The notes beneath the pieces were generated by a model that saw nothing but the letters and a program-made list of their open reading frames with translations, was not told where the DNA came from and made no database searches. From UBA3210 sp963653535 (GTDB taxonomy: Bacteria; Bacillota_I; Bacilli_A; RFN20; CAG-449): a stretch of 6,644 bases of DNA. The stretch lies in NCBI GenBank assembly GCA_963653535.1, contig CAVJWU010000050.1, forward strand, positions 1 through 6,644, written 5' to 3'. The translations under genes were made by a program, and so were the position numbers. Below are positions 1-5,135 of the stretch, piece by piece (position 1 is the first letter of the stretch; each line of letters starts with the position of its first letter).

Positions 1-67
1 AGGTATTGAAGAAGGAAACTACCGTGAACTAACTGAAGAAGAAGTTAGTAAACTCAAGGAATACTAA
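1..67 (+). CDS. 3' end of an unidentified gene (partial)
   Basis: The frame that includes bases 2-64 is open from the window edge and stops at TAA 65-67. The visible tail is 21 residues, GIEEGNYRELTEEEVSKLKEY. It is charged, rich in Glu and Lys and probably helical, as a soluble protein's C-terminus would be. Codon choice matches the downstream genes, and a strong terminator begins four bases after the stop, which supports this being a real gene end. Too little is visible to assign a family or function. Confidence 0.6.
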   Translation, partial: GIEEGNYRELTEEEVSKLKEY

Positions 68-70
68 TTC

Positions 71-111
71 AAATCTATTTCCAAGAATAAATAATTGGGA
101 ATAGATTTTTT
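71..111 (+). terminator. Rho-independent terminator of the upstream partial gene
   Basis: Arms 71-82 and 97-108 pair over 12 positions with one G-U wobble (80 with 99), around a 14-nt loop. The right arm runs into six T (106-111). It starts right after the stop codon at 65-67, so it separates the upstream gene from ppdK transcription. Confidence 0.85.
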
Positions 112-126
112 CTCTGATGTTTAAAA

Positions 127-183
127 CCTAAGTTATGTAACTTATATATCAGTATTAACTAAATAGATATTTATTAACTTAGG
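127..183 (+). promoter_or_regulatory. Operator-like dyads upstream of the ppdK promoter
   Basis: TAAGTTA-TG-TAACTTA (129-144) is a perfect dyad with 7-bp arms. The half-site TAACTTA occurs again at 175-181, within TAACTTAGG (175-183), which is the exact reverse complement of CCTAAGTTA (127-135). The left element can therefore pair with either of two partners. The last copy ends two bases before the -35 hexamer at 185, a position suited to an activator or repressor. No regulator is encoded here and the binding protein is unknown. A/T richness makes chance dyads common, but three copies of one heptamer are less easily explained. Confidence 0.45.
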
Positions 184-184
184 A

Positions 185-213
185 TAGACACATCGAGATT
201 TTTTTGCTATTAT
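185..213 (+). promoter_or_regulatory. Probable main promoter of ppdK (sigma-A type)
   Basis: A -35 box TAGACA (185-190, five of six to TTGACA) lies 17 bp from a -10 box TATTAT (208-213, five of six to TATAAT). TG stands one base before the -10 (205-206), giving an extended -10. The start point would be near 220, leaving a leader of about 210 nt before the ppdK ATG. It is the best promoter match in the intergenic region. Other weaker candidates exist: TTTCCA (231-236) with TATAAA (254-259), also at 17 bp spacing, and the one at 342-350. Confidence 0.6.
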
Positions 214-239
214 AAAATTGCCGAAGAATTTTTCCAAAT

Positions 240-251
240 CTTGTATACAAG
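240..251. promoter_or_regulatory. Perfect 12-bp palindrome CTTGTATACAAG, GntR-like operator candidate
   Basis: CTTGTATACAAG is identical to its own reverse complement. Two further symmetric positions lie outside one mismatch (237-238 with 253-254). The core resembles operators of GntR-family repressors, of which the B. subtilis gluconate operator, as I recall it, has the same core. It lies about 20 bp after the expected start from the 185-213 promoter, and inside the spacer of the weaker promoter 231-259, so binding would block transcription in either case. The assignment to a regulator family is inferred from similarity only. Confidence 0.4.
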
Positions 252-262
252 TTTATAAAAAT

Positions 263-337
263 AAAATATGCGTTTTTGCGTGAAAAACACTACTTTTTTT
301 GATATTTTCAAGCAAAAAAATCTAGCATATTTTTTTT
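263..337 (+). promoter_or_regulatory. Possible folded ppdK leader ending in a T tract
   Basis: Three perfect complementary pairs nest as a three-way junction. The outer helix is 263-271 with 325-333 (9 bp). Inside it are 272-277 with 283-288 (6 bp, 5-nt loop) and 294-301 with 313-320 (8 bp, 11-nt loop). The right outer arm runs into eight T (330-337), as in an attenuator. The region would be transcribed from the promoter at 185-213. The helices are almost all A-U, so stability is modest and chance pairing is a real alternative. I recognise no known riboswitch family. Confidence 0.3.
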
Positions 338-341
338 ATTG

Positions 342-350
342 TGTTAGAAT
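342..350 (+). promoter_or_regulatory. Possible second ppdK promoter, extended -10
   Basis: TGTTAGAAT matches the extended -10 pattern TGnTATAAT with one difference. The region 17 bp upstream (CTAGCA, 322-327) matches TTGACA at only three of six positions. A start near 357 would give a leader of about 75 nt and bypass the possible attenuator at 263-337. Confidence 0.35.
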
Positions 351-364
351 AAACCCGTAGCATA

Positions 365-411
365 AATTATTAATAGCGCTTACAATTTATATATTATGTA
401 TATTAATAATT
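365..411. repeat. Perfect 11-bp A/T inverted repeat before the ppdK ribosome binding site
   Basis: AATTATTAATA (365-375) is the exact reverse complement of TATTAATAATT (401-411), with a 25-nt spacer. It ends six bases before the AAGGGAGG ribosome binding site (417-424). In RNA it would be a weak A-U hairpin at the end of the leader; in DNA it may be a protein site. It is all A/T in an A/T-rich region, so function is uncertain. Confidence 0.35.
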
Positions 412-430
412 AGACTAAGGGAGGATAAAT

Positions 431-3073
431 ATGCCAACAGAAAAACAATATGTTTTCCATTTCAAAGATGCTCATGGTATGGGTAAAGAAGTTCTAGGCG
501 GTAAAGGTGCTGGCTTAGCTGAAATGACTTATATCGGAGTACCAATTCCACAAGGCTTCACAATTACAACAGAAGCATGTAATTTATATTATGACAGCGG
601 TAAAAAATTACCTGAATTCGTCATTAAACAAATTTATGATGCAATTCACAAAGTAGAAAAAGATTCTGGAAAGAATTTTGGTGGAGACAAGAACCCATTA
701 TTAGTATCAGTTAGATCTGGTGCAAGAGTATCTATGCCAGGTATGATGGATACAATCTTAAATTTAGGTTTAAATGACAAGACAGTCGAAGTCTTAGCAA
801 AAGAAACAAATAATGTTAGATTCGCTTATGACTCATATAGACGTTTTATCTTAATGTTCACAAACATCGCAAAAGGACATCCAAGAACAGATATGGATAA
901 AATGCTCGATGATTTAAAGAAATCAAAAGGTTATAAATTAGATACAGAAGTAACTGCAGATGAATTAAAAGAATTAGTTGCAAAATACAAAGATTATTAT
1001 AAATCAGTATTTGGTGAAGATTTCCCAACTGATCCATATGTACAATTAGTCGAAGCTGTTACAGCAGTCTTTAGATCATGGGACAACCCAAGAGCGAACG
1101 TATATAGAATGATGAACTCTATTCCTTATTCATGGGGAACTGCAGTTAACGTTCAATCAATGGCATTCGGTAACAAAGGCGAAACATCTGGAACTGGTGT
1201 TGCTTTCTCTCGTGACCCTGCAACAGGTGAAAAAGTTGTCTCTGCAGAATATTTACCAAATGCACAAGGTGAAGACGTTGTCGCAGGTATTCGTACTCCA
1301 TTACACATCGATGAATTAAAGAGAAGAATGCCAGATGTATATGATCAATTCATGACTACTATTAAGAAAATGGAAGCTCATTATAGAGATATGCAAGATA
1401 TGGAATTCACTGTTGAAGAAGGTAAATTATATTTCTTACAAACTCGTAATGGTAAGAGAACTCCAGCTGCAGCATTAAAGATGGCTTGCGACATGGTTGA
1501 TGAAGGTTTAATTTCAACAGATGAAGCAGTCTTAAGAATTGATGCAGTTTCATTCGATAAATTATTATTACCTAACTTTGTTAAATCAGATTTAGATAAA
1601 CATACTCCAATTGCAAAAGGCTTACCTGCAGGTCCAGGTGCTGGTACAGGTAAACTCGCATTCACTGCTGAAGAAGCAGAAGCAAGACACCAAAATGGTG
1701 AAAAAGTTATCCTCGTAAGAGCGGAAACTTCTCCAGAAGACCTTATTGGTATGGTCGCTTCCGAAGCAATCTTAACAATGCGTGGTGGTATGACTTCTCA
1801 CGCAGCAGTTGTCGCTCGTGGTATGGGTAAATGCTGTGTTACAGGATGTTCAGCAGCTTTAATTGATGAAAGCGCAAAAACATTAACAATAGATGGTCAC
1901 GTATATGGTGAAAATGATGTATTATCAATCGATGGCTCAACAGGTAACGTATATGTTGGCGATATTGCAAAAGAATTACCAGACTTATCAAAAGGCTACT
2001 TCGGTAGATTAATGGGTTGGGTTGATGACGCAAGAAAATTAAGAGTTAGAACTAACGCAGATTCTCCACGTGATGCAAAACAAGCTCTTGCATTCGGTGC
2101 AGAAGGTATTGGTCTTTGCCGTACTGAACACATGTTCTTTGCAAAAGATAGAATCTTCTCAATGAGAAAGATGATTCTTGCAGATAATAAAGAAGAAAGA
2201 GTCGCAGCTCTTAAAGAAATTGAACCATTACAACAATCCGACTTCGAAGGAATGTATGAAATCATGTTAGGTATGAACGTCAATGTTAGATTACTTGACC
2301 CACCTCTACATGAATTCTTACCAACAAGAGTTGAAGACCAAGAAGAACTTGCAAAAGCAACAGGTAAAACTCTTGAACAAGTACAAGCACGTTGTGAAGA
2401 ATTACACGAATTCAACCCAATGATGGGCTTCCGTGGATGTAGACTTGCTGTTCAATATCCAGAAATCTGTGAAATGCAAACAACTGCAATTATTAAAGCA
2501 GCAATCAATGTTCAAAATAGAACAGGTAAAGCAGTAGAACCAGAAATTATGATTCCACTTGTAATCGATGTCAAAGAATTAAAAGTCGTCAAGAACATCA
2601 TTACAACAACTGCAGATAAATTAATTAAAGAAGCAGGTGTCAATATGACATACCACGTTGGTACAATGATTGAAATCCCAAGAGCAGCATTACTCTCAGA
2701 TGAAATCGCTCGTGAAGCAGAATATTTCTCATTTGGTACTAACGACTTAACACAAATGACATTTGGTTTCTCTAGAGATGATGCAACTAAGTTCTTACCA
2801 GCTTATTATGAAGCTAAGATCTTAGAAGAAGACCCATTCAAGACATTAGATCAACATGGTGTTGGTAAACTCGTTGAAATGTCAGTTAAACTCGGACGTT
2901 CAACTAGACCTGACTTACACGTTGGTGTCTGTGGTGAAACTGGTGGCGAACCTAACTCAATTAACTTCTACCACAAAGCAGGACTTGATTATGTTTCATG
3001 TTCACCATTCAGAGTTCCAGTTGCACGTTTAGCTGCTGCACAAGCTGCAATTAAAGAAAAATTAGGAAAGTAA
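431..3073 (+). CDS. ppdK: Pyruvate, phosphate dikinase (EC 2.7.9.1)
   Basis: This cytosolic enzyme reversibly converts ATP, phosphate and pyruvate to AMP, PPi and PEP; many anaerobes use it in place of, or beside, pyruvate kinase. At 880 residues it is full length (the Clostridium symbiosum enzyme has about 874). The N-terminal ATP-grasp half is about 1-345, with the glycine-rich GGKGAGLAEM (23-32) and SVRSGARVSMPGMMDT (93-108). The swivelling phosphohistidine domain is about 390-510, with GGMTSHAAVVAR carrying catalytic His457 and the usual regulatory-type Thr455. The C-terminal PEP/pyruvate TIM barrel is about 530-875. It has Arg564 (GLCRTEHMF), Arg620, Glu748 (GTMIEIPRAAL), Asn771-Asp772 (SFGTNDLTQ) and general-acid Cys834. 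All the key residues I know are present, at +2 to +3 from the C. symbiosum numbering. One oddity is CGETGGEP at 834-841, where many family members have CGEHGGDP. The ATG has AAGGGAGG (417-424) six bases upstream. The gene appears monocistronic, with a long leader and its own terminator. No PPDK regulatory kinase gene is visible. Confidence 0.98.
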   Translation: MPTEKQYVFHFKDAHGMGKEVLGGKGAGLAEMTYIGVPIPQGFTITTEACNLYYDSGKKLPEFVIKQIYDAIHKVEKDSGKNFGGDKNPLLVSVRSGARVSMPGMMDTILNLGLNDKTVEVLAKETNNVRFAYDSYRRFILMFTNIAKGHPRTDMDKMLDDLKKSKGYKLDTEVTADELKELVAKYKDYYKSVFGEDFPTDPYVQLVEAVTAVFRSWDNPRANVYRMMNSIPYSWGTAVNVQSMAFGNKGETSGTGVAFSRDPATGEKVVSAEYLPNAQGEDVVAGIRTPLHIDELKRRMPDVYDQFMTTIKKMEAHYRDMQDMEFTVEEGKLYFLQTRNGKRTPAAALKMACDMVDEGLISTDEAVLRIDAVSFDKLLLPNFVKSDLDKHTPIAKGLPAGPGAGTGKLAFTAEEAEARHQNGEKVILVRAETSPEDLIGMVASEAILTMRGGMTSHAAVVARGMGKCCVTGCSAALIDESAKTLTIDGHVYGENDVLSIDGSTGNVYVGDIAKELPDLSKGYFGRLMGWVDDARKLRVRTNADSPRDAKQALAFGAEGIGLCRTEHMFFAKDRIFSMRKMILADNKEERVAALKEIEPLQQSDFEGMYEIMLGMNVNVRLLDPPLHEFLPTRVEDQEELAKATGKTLEQVQARCEELHEFNPMMGFRGCRLAVQYPEICEMQTTAIIKAAINVQNRTGKAVEPEIMIPLVIDVKELKVVKNIITTTADKLIKEAGVNMTYHVGTMIEIPRAALLSDEIAREAEYFSFGTNDLTQMTFGFSRDDATKFLPAYYEAKILEEDPFKTLDQHGVGKLVEMSVKLGRSTRPDLHVGVCGETGGEPNSINFYHKAGLDYVSCSPFRVPVARLAAAQAAIKEKLGK

Positions 3074-3091
3074 TTTTAGTTTTTATTCCTC

Positions 3092-3123
3092 AAGCTCGTA
3101 GTGAAGAACTATGAGCTTTTCTT
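3092..3123 (+). terminator. Rho-independent terminator of ppdK
   Basis: AAGCTCGTAG (3092-3101) pairs with CTATGAGCTT (3109-3118) over 10 positions with one G-U wobble, around a 7-nt loop. It is followed by TTTTCTT (3117-3123). It begins 18 bases after the ppdK stop codon. Confidence 0.85.
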
Positions 3124-3131
3124 ATGCTTAA

Positions 3132-3225
3132 AAAATAATATCTATTATTTTAATTTTTTACATATTAAATATTTTTTACTTTTTATTTAGTTAATTACTA
3201 AATTTTTTGATAATTATTTATCAAA
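3132..3225. repeat. Two A/T hairpins in the ppdK-lipoprotein intergenic region
   Basis: AAAATAATA (3132-3140) and TATTATTTT (3143-3151) form a perfect 9-bp inverted repeat with a 2-base centre. TTTGATA (3206-3212) and TATCAAA (3219-3225) form a 7-bp hairpin with a 6-base loop, just upstream of the promoter candidate of the lipoprotein gene. Between them I see only A/T-rich sequence without a gene. Both could be chance structures in DNA of this composition, or the second could be an operator. Confidence 0.3.
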
Positions 3226-3254
3226 TTTAATTAATTTAACTTAAACAATATAAT
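3226..3254 (+). promoter_or_regulatory. Candidate promoter of the lipoprotein gene
   Basis: A perfect -10 box TATAAT lies at 3249-3254. At 17 bp upstream is a weak -35, TTTAAT (3226-3231, three of six). Transcription would begin near 3261, about 100 nt before the start codon. A competing candidate is TAGTCA (3283-3288) with TATATT (3305-3310) at 16-bp spacing. Confidence 0.45.
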
Positions 3255-3290
3255 ATGGGACATAAATCTAGTAAGATAATATTAGTCAAG

Positions 3291-3314
3291 TTAGAAATAT
3301 ATACTATATTCTAA
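3291..3314 (+). promoter_or_regulatory. Dyad over the alternative lipoprotein promoter
   Basis: The arms 3291-3301 and 3305-3314 pair over 10 bp (TTAGAA with TTCTAA, then TATA with TATA) with one bulged A at 3297 and a 3-base loop. The right arm coincides with the alternative -10 box TATATT (3305-3310). It could be an operator or, in transcripts from the 3226-3254 promoter, a leader hairpin. No regulator is known. Confidence 0.3.
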
Positions 3315-3340
3315 TTTGTCAATTTCATTATTTTTAAAAA

Positions 3341-3346
3341 AGGGGG
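3341..3346 (+). promoter_or_regulatory. Ribosome binding site of the lipoprotein gene, unusually far upstream
   Basis: AGGGGG in the purine run 3336-3350 is the only Shine-Dalgarno-like sequence before the ATG at 3362. The 15-base gap is long compared with the usual 5-9. The ATG is still the right start: it opens a textbook signal peptide, and no in-frame ATG, GTG or TTG lies between. The long gap may lower translation. Confidence 0.55.
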
Positions 3347-3361
3347 AAAAGTTTTAAAATC

Positions 3362-5002
3362 ATGAAATCTAATAAATTATTTACACTTGCAGTAACTTTA
3401 TTATTATCTACTGCCACTGTCGTTTCCTGTGGAAACAAGACATCTAGTCCATCTTCTAATGGATCATCTCAAACTGTAGAATCATCTTCTACATCTTCTT
3501 CATCTTCTTCAGCAGCATCTTCTTCTGAAAGTTCATCAGCGGTATCTTCTTCTGAAGCTTCTTCATCAGTAACACCTTCTTCATCTTCTGAAGAAGTAAT
3601 TAATTATGGTACTCAAGACGCTCCATTAACAATTGCTGAAGCTAAGGCATTATGTGACAAATTAGAAGCAAATACTATTTCTACCGCTCCTTTATTTGTT
3701 AAAGGTTACGTTAAAGAAATTACATACTCTGATCAATACAAAAACTATGAAATTTGGTTAAGCACAACATCAACTGGTGAAAAAGAATTCGAATTATATG
3801 CATGTTCAGTTTCTGATGGTGTTAATACTCCTGTAGTAGGTTCACAAGTTATCGCAACTGGATATTATGAAAAATATGTTAAAAACACATCAACAATATA
3901 TGAATTAACTCATACTAAAGTCGGTGATACAAGAGTATATCCAACAGTTACTTGGTCAGATGCAGAAGCTCCTGCTCCTGCTCCAATAGTAGAAGTAATC
4001 GGTACATTAGACGCACCAAAAACTGTTACTGAAGGTTTAGAAGTAATCGCTGCTCTAGGAGGAACAAGTAGTACTAATAATTATTCTGAAGCTAAATACT
4101 ATGTAAAAGCTGTTGTTACTGCAACTAGTTCTGATAACAATGTCTATACTATGACAGTCGCAGATACTACTGACTTAAGTAAAACATTAATCATTTATAA
4201 AGCAACATTAGGTGAAAATGTAACTGGACCAAGTGTTGGTGATGAAGTAGTTATCTTAGGACATTTAGTGAATTATTATGGTAAAAACCAAATGAGCGGC
4301 AATGATACTTATGCATCTCCAGTTATCGCAAAAACAACTGAAAACACATCAACTTATACTATTACAACTTCTATTGTTGATTCCGAAGGCGCAGCTTCAA
4401 ATAATGCAGCAGTAAATGGTTTACCTACAAGTGGTGTTACAATTGGTACTTCTATAACATTTAATGTAACTGTTTCTCAAGGTTATAAAGTAACATCTGT
4501 TAAATTTAATGGTAGTCCAGTAACTGCAGAAGCAGATGGAAGTTACGAAATTTCCGTTTACTTAGTTAATAAACTTGAAGTCGTTGTAGTCGAAGATGTT
4601 GCTTATGAAGATACAACTGTTGAATATACAATTAAAACAATTAAGGAAAATAATGGCTGGGTAGATGCTACTACTTACGATACTTTACCTACAGGCAAAG
4701 AAGAATTATCAATCACCGCAACAAGCGCTAAATATTATGATAATGGTAATGATTGGCGTTTCTATCAAACAAGTAATTCTACACTAAGTATTAGCACTTC
4801 AGGTTCACATGTTATAAAATCAATAACATTAACCTATAAAGTTTCTAATGGTGGTGTAGCAACTTATAATGACACTCAATATAAATCAGGTACAGAAATT
4901 GTTATTCCATCTCAATCTTTAGTTACATTTAGTGTCGGAAATACAGGTACAGCAAAAAACGGGCAAGTTAAAATTACAAAAATTAAAGTAATTTACGCTT
5001 AA
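3362..5002 (+). CDS. Surface lipoprotein with Ser-rich stalk and two OB-fold-like repeats
   Basis: The protein has 546 residues and I cannot name its family. The start MKSNKLFTLAVTLLLS is a short Lys-containing, then hydrophobic, export signal ending in the lipobox VVSC, so Cys23 should be lipidated and the mature protein held on the outer face of the membrane. Residues 28-76 are almost pure Ser with Glu, Ala, Val and Thr, a flexible stalk. Two related units follow, about 82-187 and 213-325. Both open with GT-DAP-T, then a helix, VKG/VKA, a hydroxyl-rich strand, and VGSQVIATGYYEKY or VGDEVVILGHLVNYYGK. This resembles the OB-fold repeats seen in bacterial surface proteins, some of them extracellular nucleases. 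An AEAPAPAPI linker (201-209) joins the two. Residues 330-412 look like a bacterial beta-repeat (GYKVTSVKFNG). Residues 420-546 form a beta-rich C-terminal domain (SITLTYKV, NGQVKITKIKVIY). I see no catalytic motif, so binding of a ligand, nucleic acid or host surface is inference. It appears monocistronic. Confidence 0.85.
   Translation: MKSNKLFTLAVTLLLSTATVVSCGNKTSSPSSNGSSQTVESSSTSSSSSSAASSSESSSAVSSSEASSSVTPSSSSEEVINYGTQDAPLTIAEAKALCDKLEANTISTAPLFVKGYVKEITYSDQYKNYEIWLSTTSTGEKEFELYACSVSDGVNTPVVGSQVIATGYYEKYVKNTSTIYELTHTKVGDTRVYPTVTWSDAEAPAPAPIVEVIGTLDAPKTVTEGLEVIAALGGTSSTNNYSEAKYYVKAVVTATSSDNNVYTMTVADTTDLSKTLIIYKATLGENVTGPSVGDEVVILGHLVNYYGKNQMSGNDTYASPVIAKTTENTSTYTITTSIVDSEGAASNNAAVNGLPTSGVTIGTSITFNVTVSQGYKVTSVKFNGSPVTAEADGSYEISVYLVNKLEVVVVEDVAYEDTTVEYTIKTIKENNGWVDATTYDTLPTGKEELSITATSAKYYDNGNDWRFYQTSNSTLSISTSGSHVIKSITLTYKVSNGGVATYNDTQYKSGTEIVIPSQSLVTFSVGNTGTAKNGQVKITKIKVIYA
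3443..3589 (+). repeat. TCT/TCA low-complexity tract encoding the Ser stalk
   Basis: The tract encodes residues 28-76 with runs of TCT and TCA codons. ATCTTCTTCTGAA occurs at 3517-3529 and again at 3544-3556, exactly 27 bases apart, giving in-frame 9-residue units SSSESSSAV and SSSEASSSV. In-frame units of this kind can expand or contract by slippage or recombination without breaking the gene, so stalk length may vary between strains. Confidence 0.7.
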
Positions 5003-5022
5003 TTAAATTATTAAATATTAAT

Positions 5023-5050
5023 AGACCAAAGTTAAACTTTGGTCTTTTTT
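5023..5050 (+). terminator. Rho-independent terminator of the lipoprotein gene
   Basis: AGACCAAAGT (5023-5032) and ACTTTGGTCT (5036-5045) are perfectly complementary, with a 3-base loop and six T at 5045-5050. It lies 20 bases after the stop codon and 28 bases before the insertion sequence. Confidence 0.92.
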
Positions 5051-5078
5051 CATTTAAAAAGCCTAGTTTTATGTTAAA

Positions 5079-5107
5079 TGAAGTGAACCCCAAAAGTTGG
5101 ACCGAGG
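5079..5107 (+). repeat. Left terminal inverted repeat (IRL)
   Basis: The 29 bases starting TGAAGTGAACCCCAAAAG and ending GGACCGAGG are the exact reverse complement of 6616-6644. The match stops at 5108. The inner part CCCCAAAAGTTGGA is similar to ends seen in many Bacillota IS3-family elements. Confidence 0.95.
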
Positions 5108-5132
5108 AATCGGAAAGACTTGAGGGGTTTTT
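5085..5132 (+). promoter_or_regulatory. Fold-back of the IS left end over the orfA ribosome binding site
   Basis: In RNA read in from outside, GAACCCC (5085-5091) pairs with GGGGTTT (5124-5130), closing on a G-U pair. After a small internal loop, AAGT (5094-5097) pairs with ACTT (5118-5121). The loop holds a further hairpin, CCGA-GGAA-TCGG (5102-5113). The right arm includes GGGG of the orfA Shine-Dalgarno (5122-5127) and continues into TTTTT (5128-5132), so it could block translation, end transcription, or both. Transcripts starting inside the element past 5091 would escape it. Similar protection from read-through is known for IS10 and IS50; here it is inferred from pairing. Confidence 0.5.
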
Positions 5133-5135
5133 ATT

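Noticed and set aside
268..360. Open frame of 30 codons (starts MRFCVKNTTFFDIFKQ) in the ppdK leader, a possible leader peptide.
   Set aside because: No Shine-Dalgarno before the ATG, composition follows the surrounding A/T runs, and it overlaps promoter-like and hairpin sequences. Chance is the simpler explanation.
1381..2415. Open frames of 64 to 139 codons on the minus strand within ppdK.
   Set aside because: They lie antisense to well-conserved PPDK coding sequence, lack ribosome binding sites and show no recognisable domain; they are shadows of ppdK codon bias.
3132..3151. A/T inverted repeat considered as a second terminator for ppdK.
   Set aside because: The stem has no G-C pair and a 2-base centre, and a better terminator stands at 3092-3123.
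3255..3314. Open frame of 19 codons (starts MGHKSSKIILVKLEIY) before the lipoprotein gene.
   Set aside because: No ribosome binding site, very short, and its ATG directly follows the TATAAT promoter box, so it would not be on that transcript.
3443..3589. Ser-codon repeats considered as a CRISPR-like or phase-variable on/off tract.
   Set aside because: Repeats are short, unspaced and in multiples of three, so they neither resemble CRISPR repeats nor would switch the reading frame.
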